NCBI RefSeq assembly: GCF_040732315.1
Contig: NZ_CP160388.1
Span: 2,632,494-2,696,493, forward strand
DNA length: 64,000 nucleotides
Source: Oryzisolibacter sp. LB2S
Lineage (GTDB): Bacteria; Pseudomonadota; Gammaproteobacteria; Burkholderiales; Burkholderiaceae_C
Direction of reading: 5' to 3'
Shown: piece by piece, positions 8,299 through 18,174 of the stretch
Numbering within the stretch: position 1 is the stretch's first letter
Layout: each line of letters starts with the position of its first letter
Notes under the pieces: model-generated
Databases searched by the model: none
Seen by the model: only the letters and a program-made list of their open reading frames with translations
Told to the model about the DNA's origin: nothing
Translations under genes and position numbers: made by a program

Positions 8299-9197
8299 TG
8301 CGCGACTCCGGGGGCCTTGCCCTGCAGGCAGGCGGCCATGAGGCGCGCGGCCTCGGCCATGCGGGGGCCGGGGCGGATCAGCACGTCGGACTGCTCGGCC
8401 GTGAACTGGCACAGCCGGCCCTGGCGCAGCGCGCGCAGCCGGTCCCAGCCGGGGCGCGCGAGCAGTCCCTGGGCGCTGCGGGCGCCAACCATGATCAGGT
8501 CCGGGTCGGCACGCACCACATATTCGGGGTTGAGCTTGGGGAAGGGCCCGAGCCGCGCGGGCAGGATGTTGCGCGCCCCCAGGCGCGTGAGCGTCTCGCC
8601 GATGAACGAGGCCTCGCCCGCGCCAAAGGGCCCGGGGCTGACCTCGAAGTACACGCGCTGGCCGCGCGCGGTGGGCGGCAGGGACTGGGCGGCGGCGGAC
8701 ACGCCCGCATCGATGGCGCGCCAGACGCGATCGGCATCGGCCACGGCCAGCAGCTGGCCGATCTTGCCCATCACACGCCGCACGTCGGCATGGGTCTTGG
8801 GCTCGAGCGCCACCACGGGAATGCCCAGCGCCACCAGACGGTCGGCCGCACGCGAGGAGGTGCCCATGAGCACCACGTCCGGGCGCAGCGCGACGACGGC
8901 CTCGATGTTCGGATCCAGCCCGCCGCCCACCTTGGGCAACTGCTTCACGCTGTCGGGCCAGTTGGTGTAGCGGTCCACGCCGACCAGGCGCGCGCAGGCG
9001 TCGAGCGCGCATACCGTCTCAGCCAGCGAGGGCAGCAGACTCACGATGCGCTGGGGTGCGCGCGGCAGCTCCACCCGGCGGCCGCGGTCGTCGGTGACCT
9101 GCACGCCCTGGGCCTGCGCCGTACCCCACATGAGCAGCAGCAGCGCGAGCAGCACGGCGACGACGAGGAGGATGCGTTTGACGGGTGTGGGCTTCAT
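8295..9197 (-). CDS. btuF: Corrinoid ABC transporter substrate-binding protein
   Basis: 300-residue periplasmic binding protein of the BtuF/FhuD class (TroA-like fold). Residues 8-30 form a signal peptide (hydrophobic run ending AQA). The mature part opens VTDDRGRRVELPRAPQRIVSL, the classical family start, followed by DVVLMGTSS and the long backbone helix after ALGIPVVALEPKTHADV. Both ends overlap neighbours by ATGA (cobU upstream, btuC downstream), so the transporter proteins are likely made in step. Cobalamin or cobinamide is the expected ligand because the operon has a cobalamin riboswitch, btuB and cob genes. Confidence 0.92.
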   Translation of the reverse strand: MKPTPVKRILLVVAVLLALLLLMWGTAQAQGVQVTDDRGRRVELPRAPQRIVSLLPSLAETVCALDACARLVGVDRYTNWPDSVKQLPKVGGGLDPNIEAVVALRPDVVLMGTSSRAADRLVALGIPVVALEPKTHADVRRVMGKIGQLLAVADADRVWRAIDAGVSAAAQSLPPTARGQRVYFEVSPGPFGAGEASFIGETLTRLGARNILPARLGPFPKLNPEYVVRADPDLIMVGARSAQGLLARPGWDRLRALRQGRLCQFTAEQSDVLIRPGPRMAEAARLMAACLQGKAPGVAQ

Positions 9198-9837
9198 GGC
9201 GTTTTCAATGTCAGGGGCAGGCCCGCGGCCATGAGTGTGACGCGCTCGCAGGCGGCGGCCACCTGTTGGTTGAGGCCGCCCAGTGCATCGACAAAGGCGC
9301 GCACCTCGCGCCCCAGGGGGATGACGCCGAGGCCGATCTCGTTGCCCACGAGCACGACGGGCCCGCTGGACTGGCGGATTGCTTCCAAAAATAGAGCTGC
9401 CTGCGCTTGCCAGTCGGGCGCTGGAGGCCGATTGGGCTCATATTCCGTACGCCCAGCGATGGTGGGCCTGCCCTCACCCCTGCCCTCTCCCGGGGGGAGA
9501 GGGTGCACATCCTGCGCGGCCGGCATGAGCCAGTTGGTAAGCCACAACGTCAGGCAGTCAACCACCACCAGCGCCTGCGGGCTGCTCACGCGCGCGAGCA
9601 CGCCAGCCAGGTCGCGCGGCTCTTCCAGCGTCAGCATGCCGGGCACGCGCTCGGCACGCTCGCGCTGGTGGCGCGCGATGCGCTGGCGCATCTCATCGTC
9701 CCAGGCCTGGCCCGTGGCGATGAGCACGGCGCGGTGCGCGGGCGATTGCGCGAGCCACTCGCGCGCGAGCATCTCGGCGCGGCGCGACTTGCCGCTCTTC
9801 TGGCCGCCCAGGATGAGCTCGCTGCGGGCAATGGGGG

Positions 9838-9841
<4 letters not shown>
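9194..9841 (-). CDS. cobU: Adenosylcobinamide kinase / guanylyltransferase, with repeat-derived insert
   Basis: 215-residue bifunctional CobU (CobP) that phosphorylates adenosylcobinamide and then forms AdoCbi-GDP in nucleotide loop assembly and cobinamide salvage. The P-loop GGQKSGKS is at 12-19, RHQRERAE carries the guanylylated histidine, and DCLTLWLTNWL and VVLVGNEIGLGVIP follow. The family is usually about 180-190 residues. Here an insert of roughly 30-45 residues between these last two motifs is encoded by two repeats (9381-9446 and 9466-9509). The frame is intact and both motifs flanking the insert are normal, so the enzyme may still work. ATGA overlaps with cobB and btuF fix both ends. 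Confidence 0.9.
9381..9446 (+). repeat. Dispersed palindrome family A, copy 3 (inside cobU)
   Basis: Plus strand reads AAAAATAGAGCTGCCTGCGC, then GGGCGCTGGAGGCCGATTGG, one of the closest matches to the family consensus. cobU reads the opposite strand, producing the peptide WQAQAALFL. The copy in the enoyl-CoA hydratase gives SQAQAAIDT in the same relative frame. Confidence 0.85.
9466..9509. repeat. CCCTCTCCC/GGGAGAGGG hairpin repeat inside cobU
   Basis: A CCTCACCCCTGCCCTCTCCC run followed by GGGGGGAGAGGG forms a strong hairpin (about 9483-9503). This is the familiar repeat whose translation is LPPGEGRGEG, seen scattered in many G+C-rich proteobacteria. It lies in frame inside cobU, 20 bp from a family A copy. 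Confidence 0.8.
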
Positions 9842-11160
<1,319 letters not shown>

Positions 11161-11168
11161 GGCGGACC

Positions 11169-13049
11169 TTAACGCGGCGCCCACTTCAGACCGACATAAA
11201 CCGTGCGCCCACCCGTGGCGTAGGTGCGTGCGGTCTGGTAGTCCCTGTCGGCGAGGTTGTCCACGCGTGCGAGCAGCGTCACGTCGCGGCCCAGACGCTT
11301 GGAGGTGTAGAGGTTGACCGTGGTGTAACCGCCGAGCACGTTGGTGTTGGCGGCGTTGTCGTAGCGGCGTGCCGAGGCGTAGAGCTCGGCGCCCAGCGTC
11401 CAGCCCGCAACCATGGTGTCGGCGCCCAGCGTGGCGTAGCGCTTGGCGCGGCGCGCGAGCTGCCTGCCGCTGTCCAGGTCACGCGGGTTCTGCCAGTCCA
11501 TGGAGCCATGCAGCGACACGCCGGCGATGCGGTGCGTGGCCGACAGCGTCACGCCCTTGTATTCGGCGCGGCCCACGTTTTCGTAGCAGCCAAAGGCCGA
11601 TGCGCAGCTGCCAGCGGCGCCGAAGTTGATGAGGTTGGTCACGCGGTTGCGGTAGGCCACCAGGCCCACGCTGCTCGCGCCCTGGCTCCAGCGCGTGCCG
11701 ATCTCGATGTTGCGGCCCTTCTCGGGCTGCAGGCCGGGCGCACCGTACTCGCTGAAGCGCTGGTAGAGCGTGGGCGCGCGGAACGACGTGCCGCCCGCGG
11801 CCGTGATGCGCCACTGCGGCGTGATCGCGTAGCCATAGGACAGGCTGCCCGTGCCCTTGCCGCCGAACTCGCTGTCGTCGTCATAGCGCAGGTTGGCCTG
11901 CAGCGCGTGCGCACCCTGGTTCAGCCCATAGCCCAGAGCCAGGGCGTTCTGCGAGCGGTCACGTTGGAGGTCTCCCACGAAGGCCGTGGCAGGGTTGTGC
12001 AGCTCGTCCTCACGACGCTCCAGCGCCGCGGTGAACAGGTGGGCACCCAGGCGCCACTCGTTCTGCAGCAGGTAGTTGCGCAGCGTGGTCTCGGTCATGT
12101 AGAAGTTGGGCGTGGTGCTGTACTTGCTGTCCGACTGCGTGACCTGCACTCGCGTCTTGTACACATCGCTCCACTGGGCCAGCCAAGCCAGGCCACCAGT
12201 GCGCAGCTGGTGGTGGTTGCGGTCGTCGGCGGTCAGGCTGCCGTCGTACTGCGAGTTGAGATTGCTGGCCAGCAATGTGCCCTCGATGCGGTGGGTCTTG
12301 TTGATCTGCAGGCCCACCTTTGCATTGGCCGTGCTGCGGCGATAGCCGTCGTCGTCCGGGTTGTAGGCCGCGCCCACGCGCGTGCTGAAGCCATCGGCGC
12401 GCTCGTGCGACAGGCCGAGCGAATAGTCCACCATGCCGCTGCCGCCGCTCACGCCGGCCTGCACGGTGCGCGTGCCCTGGTTGCCCAGGCCCACGCCCAC
12501 GTACGGTGCAGGGGCGCCCTCACCCTTCTTGGTAAACAACTGGATCACGCCGCCAATGGCGTCGGAGCCGTAGACGGCGGCCGCAGGGCCGCGCACGACC
12601 TCGATGCGGTCGATCTGCGACAGCGGAATCTGCTCCCAGACCACGCCGCCCGTGGACTGGGAGTCCAGGCGCACGCCATCGAGATACACGGCCGTGAAGC
12701 GCGACTCGGCTCCGCGCAGGTAGACGCTGCCGCTGCTGCCCTGGCCACCGTTGCGCGAGATCTGCACGCCGGGCAGGCGCGCGATCACGTCGATGACGCC
12801 GGTGGCGCCGCTGGCCTCGATGGTTTCGCGGTCGACGATGGAGACGTCGGACACCAGGTCAGACAGCGGCTGGGCCACGCGCGTGGCGGTTACCACGGTC
12901 TCGCGCAGTTGCTGCTCGGTGGCGGCCTGCGCCACCAGGGTCTGGGCCATGACCGGCCAGGCGGCGCCCAGCGCCAGGGTCAGCGCGGTCACGCGCACAT
13001 GGGTGGCCAGTGCGGTGCTGCGCACTTTGGACGAACGGATCTTCTTCAT
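11169..13049 (-). CDS. btuB: TonB-dependent vitamin B12 receptor BtuB
   Basis: 626-residue outer-membrane receptor that takes up cobalamin using TonB energy. A signal peptide (about 1-36) is followed by the TonB box ETVVTATR (50-57), a plug domain with LPGVQISRNGGQGSSGSVYLRG and VEVVRGPAAAVYGSDAIGGVI-like text, and a 22-strand barrel ending in YVGLKWAPR with the expected terminal aromatic region. It is first in the operon and preceded by a cobalamin riboswitch. The ATG of MKKIRSSK was preferred because it gives a normal signal peptide; I see no good Shine-Dalgarno sequence before it, and an upstream GTG at 13112 would add a basic, unlikely leader. Confidence 0.95.
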   Translation of the reverse strand: MKKIRSSKVRSTALATHVRVTALTLALGAAWPVMAQTLVAQAATEQQLRETVVTATRVAQPLSDLVSDVSIVDRETIEASGATGVIDVIARLPGVQISRNGGQGSSGSVYLRGAESRFTAVYLDGVRLDSQSTGGVVWEQIPLSQIDRIEVVRGPAAAVYGSDAIGGVIQLFTKKGEGAPAPYVGVGLGNQGTRTVQAGVSGGSGMVDYSLGLSHERADGFSTRVGAAYNPDDDGYRRSTANAKVGLQINKTHRIEGTLLASNLNSQYDGSLTADDRNHHQLRTGGLAWLAQWSDVYKTRVQVTQSDSKYSTTPNFYMTETTLRNYLLQNEWRLGAHLFTAALERREDELHNPATAFVGDLQRDRSQNALALGYGLNQGAHALQANLRYDDDSEFGGKGTGSLSYGYAITPQWRITAAGGTSFRAPTLYQRFSEYGAPGLQPEKGRNIEIGTRWSQGASSVGLVAYRNRVTNLINFGAAGSCASAFGCYENVGRAEYKGVTLSATHRIAGVSLHGSMDWQNPRDLDSGRQLARRAKRYATLGADTMVAGWTLGAELYASARRYDNAANTNVLGGYTTVNLYTSKRLGRDVTLLARVDNLADRDYQTARTYATGGRTVYVGLKWAPR

Positions 13050-13149
13050 GTGGGAAAAACGGGAATATCGCCACAGCCGACCTCCCCGTCGGCACCTGGG
13101 CATCACGGTCACACCGCCCTGGCAAAAGGGCTGGCGAAACCACCTTGTT

Positions 13150-13367
13150 GGCCGGTATCCGGGCTGGCGGGACAGCTTTCACGGCCTTCCCAGGCACTTG
13201 TTCAAGGCACCCAGTGGCATGAGAATGTGAAAGCGGAGCCGAGACAGGACGGCTCATCCGCTGACCGTTGCGGGGGCAGCGCAGGCTGGGGGTGTGCTTC
13301 GTGGCGAAGGCCCCTCCCTGCTTCCCGTTGAACTGCGGCCGCGTGAACCACGGCAGCGAGCACCAAC
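13150..13367 (-). promoter_or_regulatory. Cobalamin (B12) riboswitch
   Basis: Minus-strand leader of btuB. Landmarks in order are GTTGGTGCT, ACGGGAAG, the conserved core GCTGCCCCCGCAACGGTCAG, ATGAG, GCCACTGGG, TGGGAAGGC and the B12 box AGCCCGGATACCGGCC (13150-13165). The order and spacing match the AdoCbl-type aptamer. About 100 nt separate the aptamer from the btuB ATG; this holds the regulatory part, but I cannot tell whether control is by termination or by translation. The whole seven-gene operon should be repressed when cobalamin is plentiful. Confidence 0.93.
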
Positions 13368-13401
13368 GACATCGATTTTACGGGTAAACCCACTGTCACC
13401 C

Positions 13402-13407
13402 TACAAT
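13402..13407 (+). promoter_or_regulatory. Putative -10 element of the zapB-zapA promoter
   Basis: TACAAT lies 10 bases before the likely start codon of the zapB-like gene. Only a weak -35 (TTACGG at 18 bp) is visible. On the opposite strand TAAAAT (13375-13380) could be the -10 box of the btuB riboswitch transcript, so the two promoters would overlap back to back. Confidence 0.5.
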
Positions 13408-13417
13408 GCGCGGTTCT

Positions 13418-13639
13418 ATGGCCACACCCCACCCCATCGATCTGATTGCGCAGCGCGTCGAGCGCCTGCTGCTGCGCCACGCCGAACTGGAGCGCACCAA
13501 CGCCCTGCTGGCCGAGCAGGTGGCCACGCTGACCCAGGAGCGCGACTCGCTCAAATCCCGTCTCGGTGCGGCGCGCTCGAGAATCGATGCGCTGCTCGAA
13601 CGCCTGCCCGAAAACAATCCGACCAAGGACGCGCCATGA
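13418..13639 (+). CDS. ZapB-like coiled-coil protein (TIGR02449 type)
   Basis: 73-residue protein, nearly all predicted coiled coil from residue 8 to 62 with Leu/Ile heptads (IAQRVERLLLRHAELERTN). It resembles the small ZapB-like family encoded directly upstream of zapA in many beta- and gammaproteobacteria, where it helps organise the FtsZ ring. I chose the second ATG because the first (13406) lies inside the probable -10 element. The stop overlaps the zapA start (ATGA), so the two proteins are likely coupled. The functional assignment rests on context and architecture. Confidence 0.8.
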   Translation: MATPHPIDLIAQRVERLLLRHAELERTNALLAEQVATLTQERDSLKSRLGAARSRIDALLERLPENNPTKDAP

Positions 13640-13998
13640 AGCAGCTCGAGGTTCAGATCCTGCAGCAAAGCTACCTGCTGGCCTGCCCCGAGGGCCAGGA
13701 ATCACGCCTGCTCGAGGCGGTGGAACGCGTGGACACGGCCATGACCCGCATTCGCGACGCCGGCAAGGTGCGCGCGCGTGAACGCATCGCCGTGCTGGCG
13801 GCCCTCAACCTGGCGTTCGAGATCGCAGACCGCGAAGCCGCCGACCTGGCCGCTGCCAGTCAAAGGCCTGCAATGCCCGAGGCGGCCGACGCTGCCGATG
13901 CCCCCGACTCGGCATTGCCGGCTGAACAGGACGCGCGCGTGCAACAGCTGCTTCTGCGCCTCGACGAGGCTCTCGGCGAAGACACCAGCCCGCTGTAA
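13636..13998 (+). CDS. zapA: Cell division protein ZapA
   Basis: 120-residue FtsZ-ring stabiliser. The N-terminal globular part starts KQLEVQILQQSYLLACPEGQ, the normal ZapA opening with the conserved cysteine-proline, followed by the dimerisation coiled coil (about residues 65-115). A linker rich in Ala, Asp and Pro (about 77-95) makes this copy slightly longer than the E. coli protein. It overlaps the zapB-like gene by 4 nt and is followed by the 6S RNA gene, an arrangement conserved in proteobacteria. Confidence 0.93.
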   Translation: MKQLEVQILQQSYLLACPEGQESRLLEAVERVDTAMTRIRDAGKVRARERIAVLAALNLAFEIADREAADLAAASQRPAMPEAADAADAPDSALPAEQDARVQQLLLRLDEALGEDTSPL

Positions 13999-14039
13999 CC
14001 AGGCCATGCCGGCAGGCGGCAGAGGCTGTTCGCAGCAAT

Positions 14040-14045
14040 TACAAT
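14040..14045 (+). promoter_or_regulatory. -10 element of the 6S RNA gene
   Basis: TACAAT stands 7 nt before the predicted 5' end of the 6S RNA. The -35 region is poor, so transcription may also enter from zapA and be processed. Confidence 0.6.
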
Positions 14046-14052
14046 GGAGCCG

Positions 14053-14222
14053 TCTGCGATGCTGCCGGGCTTTATATTTCCTTGAACCAATGCTCAACGA
14101 GCTCGGGCTTGGTACATTGCCTGGTGAGCGTGATCATCTCGCGTCAGATGAACCCAACGCCTGGTTGCCCTCGCCCACCTGAACCCCCGGTTCAGGATGC
14201 CGGTCCGGTAGCTTTCGCAGAC
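14053..14222 (+). ncRNA. ssrS: 6S RNA
   Basis: A roughly 170-nt RNA that binds the housekeeping sigma-70 RNA polymerase and down-tunes transcription in stationary phase. The ends pair: TCTGCGATGCTGCCGG at the 5' side with CCGGTAGCTTTCGCAGA at the 3' side. The internal part shows the typical second stem (TTGAACC with GGTTCAG) around a large central bubble with GAGCTCGGGCTTGGT. Position directly after zapA is the conserved location. A T-run (CTGATTTTT) follows. The minus-strand gene downstream converges on it. Confidence 0.9.
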
Positions 14223-14264
14223 ACCTCTGATTTTTGAGCCCGCGTCGGCGCCTCGCCTTCGCCG

Positions 14265-16757
14265 TCAATGCTTGGTTGCACGCGACCGGCAAACGGGCCT
14301 CACGACCGGGCGCTTGGGCTTCGCAGGCAGCTTGGAGAATTCCGCCGCGCGGCTGCGCAGTTCAGCGGCCGGCAAGGCCGGCGCGCACAGGTAGCCCTGG
14401 TAGTGCTCACACCCCATGTCCTGCAGCAACTGGCGCTGCGCCTGTGTTTCCACTCCCTCGGCAACCACCTCGATTCCGAGGGCGCGGCCCATGCTGACAA
14501 CGGCCTGGACAATGGCACAGTCGCCTTCGTCGGCCGGCAGGCCGCATACGAAGGTTCTGTCGATCTTGAGCCTGTGAATGGCCAGCTTCTTCAGATAGGC
14601 CAGGCTGGAATAGCCCGTACCAAAATCGTCGATGGCAAGGCGGAGTCCCATGCCGGTCAATGCCGCAAGCACCTGCTCCATCTCCTTTGCATCGTGCAGC
14701 AGTACGCTTTCGGTGAGTTCCAATTCCAGCTGCTGCGCCGGCAAGCCATATCGACTGAGCAATGTCGCAACGCGCTCCACAAAACCGACCTGCCGGAACT
14801 CCAGCGCGGAGACATTCACGGACATCAGCAGCGAGGTGCCGCGGTCATGCCAGTAGGCCGCCTCCTTGATCGCCTGCTCCATCACCCAGGCGCCCAGAGT
14901 GACAATGAAGCCGGACTCCTCCGCGAGCGGGATGAACACGCCCGGCGATACGACACCCAATTCCGGATCCGTCCACCGGGCCAACGCCTCCACACCAACA
15001 ATGGTTCCGGCGTTCATGTCCACCTGAGGCTGGAAATGCACCGTCATATGCCCCTGCCCCAGCGCCTGGCGCATGGCATGCTCCATCTTCATGCGCGACA
15101 GCAGATTGGCATTCATCTGTGGCCGATAGAAACCGTAGCTGCCGCGCCCACGTTCCTTGACCTGATACATGGCAGTATCGGCCTGCTTGATGAGCTCATC
15201 GAGCGAGTCACCGTCCTGCGGGAACATGGACAGGCCAATGCTGCATTGAATGGAGAACGCCATCCCATCGAGCACAAAGGGTGACTGCATTTCATCGATC
15301 ATGCGCCGCGCCACCGCCTCGGCAACCTCCGTATCGGCACCGTGCAGGTAGATCACGAACTCATCGCCACCGAGGCGGCACAGCATGTCCGATTGACGCA
15401 AGCAATGCAGAAGGCGCTCGGACACCAGTTTGAGCACGCGGTCGCCGAAGGCGTGTCCCAGCGAGTCATTGACGATCTTGAAGCGATCGAGATCCAGAAA
15501 AAGAATTGCGAATCCGTCACCGCTGGCGCGCGAGGCCTCGATGGCGGCGCCGACCCTCTTGGACAAGAGCCGTCCATTGGGCAGGCCGGTGAGTGTGTCG
15601 CTGTACGCAAGCTCCTCTATGCGCTGCTTGGCTGCCAGTTGCTGCGTCAGGTCACGCATGAAGCCTATGCTTTGCTGCGTGCCTCCGTCGTCATCTCTAA
15701 GAGCCACCCAGGACAGGTGCACGCTGCAATGGAGGCCATCACCCCGGCGCAGGGGCAGCTCCCCTCCCCAATGACCTTGATGCAACCACGCGCGATGCAC
15801 CTCGGGCAGGAGGTCGCTCTGACGTTGCGCCGATGCAAAGAGACTGGTCACAGGCTGTCCCACCGCATGCTCCGCCGACGCCCCCAGCAGTTGAGCACAT
15901 GCGGCATTGATGCGTGTGATCACACCATGCTTGTCCGCGATGAAGATGGCGTCCAGGCTCGACTCGAACACCCTCGCTGCCAGCCTCAGATCGGCTTCAG
16001 CCATGTGCTGCGCAGTGATGTCGCGATAGGCATACACACGACCTGCGGGACGCCCCTGGACAAGTTGCGGCCTGGAGCGCTGCTCCACGATGGTGCCGTT
16101 GCGCAATCGCAGAACATCTGCCGTCTCGCAAGCGGGTTCGTGCGCAATCGCTGCCAGTCGCGCACGGAAGAACTCCGAATCCAGCGCCTGGCTTTGCATG
16201 TACGCCCAAATCGCAGCGTCATCGCGCTTCAACAGCAATTCGTGTGGCAGCTGCCATATCTGTGCCAGGCGCTGATTGAAGGCCCGCAGGTGCCCCTGCA
16301 GGTCGCAGGTCAGCACGCCATCGACCGACGAATCGAGCGTAGCGCGCAACTCGGAAAGCAATGCCTCCAGTTCCAGGCGCGACGCTTCCTGCTCCGACCG
16401 ATCCTGCATGGTCACCAGCAGGCACTGGGTGGCATGCGGTGAGGCGGGTGCGTCAATGGCGATGACGCGACGATCCACCGGCACCAGCGCCCCGCTGCGC
16501 AGATTGCGCACCCAGCTGTGCGAATGGATGCCCGCCGCAATGTCCGCACCTGACTGGCTCCAGAAAATCTGATCCTCCGGGGTGGCCGCCAGCTCAAGAA
16601 CGAGCATGCCTCGCATGTCGGCACTGCGTCTGCCCACCAACTGCCCCGCGGCATCGTTCGCCTGCAGGATCTGAAGCGTCGTCGCATCCACCAACCAGGC
16701 GGCAAGACTCAGCCCATTCCAGATGGCCTCGAATGGCTGCCCACCTGCGTTACTCAC
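14265..16757 (-). CDS. PAS-GGDEF-EAL cyclic-di-GMP signalling protein
   Basis: 830-residue cytoplasmic protein with no obvious membrane segment. Two to three PAS-like domains fill about residues 10-390 (for example LDAIFIADKHGVITRINAA). A GGDEF domain follows with the intact signature RLGGDEF near 465-469, then an EAL domain with intact VEAL (near 594), ELTES and DDFGTGYSSL. Both synthase and phosphodiesterase activity are therefore possible on sequence. The start is a GTG preceded by GGGAGGC, and it overlaps the stop of the HD-GYP gene by 8 nt, so the pair is translationally linked. Confidence 0.9.
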   Translation of the reverse strand: MSNAGGQPFEAIWNGLSLAAWLVDATTLQILQANDAAGQLVGRRSADMRGMLVLELAATPEDQIFWSQSGADIAAGIHSHSWVRNLRSGALVPVDRRVIAIDAPASPHATQCLLVTMQDRSEQEASRLELEALLSELRATLDSSVDGVLTCDLQGHLRAFNQRLAQIWQLPHELLLKRDDAAIWAYMQSQALDSEFFRARLAAIAHEPACETADVLRLRNGTIVEQRSRPQLVQGRPAGRVYAYRDITAQHMAEADLRLAARVFESSLDAIFIADKHGVITRINAACAQLLGASAEHAVGQPVTSLFASAQRQSDLLPEVHRAWLHQGHWGGELPLRRGDGLHCSVHLSWVALRDDDGGTQQSIGFMRDLTQQLAAKQRIEELAYSDTLTGLPNGRLLSKRVGAAIEASRASGDGFAILFLDLDRFKIVNDSLGHAFGDRVLKLVSERLLHCLRQSDMLCRLGGDEFVIYLHGADTEVAEAVARRMIDEMQSPFVLDGMAFSIQCSIGLSMFPQDGDSLDELIKQADTAMYQVKERGRGSYGFYRPQMNANLLSRMKMEHAMRQALGQGHMTVHFQPQVDMNAGTIVGVEALARWTDPELGVVSPGVFIPLAEESGFIVTLGAWVMEQAIKEAAYWHDRGTSLLMSVNVSALEFRQVGFVERVATLLSRYGLPAQQLELELTESVLLHDAKEMEQVLAALTGMGLRLAIDDFGTGYSSLAYLKKLAIHRLKIDRTFVCGLPADEGDCAIVQAVVSMGRALGIEVVAEGVETQAQRQLLQDMGCEHYQGYLCAPALPAAELRSRAAEFSKLPAKPKRPVVRPVCRSRATKH

Positions 16758-18036
16758 GACGCCTCCCCCGCTCCACCGAATCCTGCGCACGCTCGAAGTA
16801 GTAGCAAATGCGCGGCTGCGGCAGCAAATGGTCCAGCACCTCACGCGGCAGCTGCGCCGGTTTCACGCTGCGCAAGATCCCAAGGTCCGGGCGATGTGCG
16901 AGTCTCAGCAACTGAACCTCTCCATGCGCGGAATCGGCCCGATACGAAATGACGTTGGGACGCAGTGGATGGCTGGGATCTGCGTTCACCACCAGTGCAA
17001 AGCTGTCATCGACAAGCTGCACCAGTGTTCCAGGCGGGTACACACCCATCATGCGCACGAACGCGGCCAGCACTGCGACATCAAAGCATTCTCGCCGCAA
17101 CGCGTAGAGACTGGCCACGGCCTCATGTGGCGTCATGGCCGGCTCTCCGTGCAACGGATTGCACAGGCGGTCATAGCGATTGACCAGGGCCAGGATCTGC
17201 CCCCAGAGGCTCATGTCGTCCGCAATCAGGTGCAATGGAAATCCACTGCCGTCAGCCATTTCATGATGCTGCGCAATGGCAATGAGCACATCACTCGGAA
17301 GCCCCATTCGCTGGCCGAGCGCCACGGACAGTCCTACATGTTCGCGATACCGGTGCATGTCGTCGGGGCTGAGCATTGCGCCCGGCTCGGCGATATGTTC
17401 AGGCAACTCCACCTTGCCCAGGTCATGAAGCAAGGCCGAAATCCCCAAACCATGGAGTTCCGGTGCCTTGAGACCCAGTGCTTGCCCGAGCAGCAGAGCC
17501 AGAACCATGACGTTGACCACGTGAGCGGCAGAGTGCCGGTCGACCGCGCCGGCCAACAGGTGCACGGCACATGGGCCCTGCGTCAGAAGATCGTTGACAC
17601 AAACGTCAATCAGAGCCTCGGCTTGCATGCGCGCCTGCTGCGGCGCCTCACGTACATCGACAGCGATAGCGCAATACGCGCCCGCAGAGTCCACGAAGCG
17701 TTGCTGACAGCGTTCCTGCGTTGCCAGGTACTGGCGTATCAGGTCTTCATCCGCCGCTTCGGAAGGCTGCGCAATCGTGCTGGCCTTGTCAACGATGTAC
17801 TCCAGCGGCGCGGGACTGCTTCGTGCGAACCGATCCAGGGCGGATGTGGTGACGAGGCTTTTGGCCGGAAGATAGCGCACGGTCTTCATGCCAATCTTTC
17901 GGAGTACATGTATCTGCTTCGGCGACGAGATCCTGAAGCTGCTCATCGGAAAGGGATGGTTGATCCACCCTCCCTCGAGCTGGATGTACATGCCCACCCG
18001 TAGCGCATCGACACTGATAAGGATTGACTGACTCAC
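16750..18036 (-). CDS. HD-GYP cyclic-di-GMP phosphodiesterase with N-terminal DUF3391
   Basis: 428-residue protein. The N-terminal DUF3391-like region (ISVDALRVGMYIQLEGGW) is followed by a complete HD-GYP domain: SALLHDLGKVELP with the HD pair, YREHVGLSVALG, and QHHEMADGSGFP, close to the consensus HHE-x-x-DGSGYP. It should hydrolyse cyclic-di-GMP to GMP. The C-terminal segment with YPPGTLVQL is shared with the degenerate paralogue at 3160-4152. The GTG start matches the DUF3391 beginning; an in-frame ATG at 18078 is an alternative that would place a strong hairpin inside the coding region. Confidence 0.9.
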   Translation of the reverse strand: MSQSILISVDALRVGMYIQLEGGWINHPFPMSSFRISSPKQIHVLRKIGMKTVRYLPAKSLVTTSALDRFARSSPAPLEYIVDKASTIAQPSEAADEDLIRQYLATQERCQQRFVDSAGAYCAIAVDVREAPQQARMQAEALIDVCVNDLLTQGPCAVHLLAGAVDRHSAAHVVNVMVLALLLGQALGLKAPELHGLGISALLHDLGKVELPEHIAEPGAMLSPDDMHRYREHVGLSVALGQRMGLPSDVLIAIAQHHEMADGSGFPLHLIADDMSLWGQILALVNRYDRLCNPLHGEPAMTPHEAVASLYALRRECFDVAVLAAFVRMMGVYPPGTLVQLVDDSFALVVNADPSHPLRPNVISYRADSAHGEVQLLRLAHRPDLGILRSVKPAQLPREVLDHLLPQPRICYYFERAQDSVERGRRRE

Positions 18037-18058
18037 TGTTGCACGGTTCTCGGTGTGT

Positions 18059-18084
18059 GCGCAGATGCCAAACCGCATCTGCGC
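18059..18084. other. 26-bp inverted repeat upstream of the HD-GYP gene
   Basis: Perfect 9-bp arms GCGCAGATG / CATCTGCGC around an 8-base loop, 23 nt before the GTG. There is no T-run, so it is not a standard terminator; an operator or leader hairpin is possible. A second short palindrome, ACATGAGTCACATGT, lies at 18110-18124 in the same spacer. Confidence 0.45.
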
Positions 18085-18174
18085 ATTGCGTGTGAACCAT
18101 TATCACAGTTACATGAGTCACATGTTTGTTACGTAAGCCCTATGATGCAAATATTCAACACTTGTATCGGGCAA

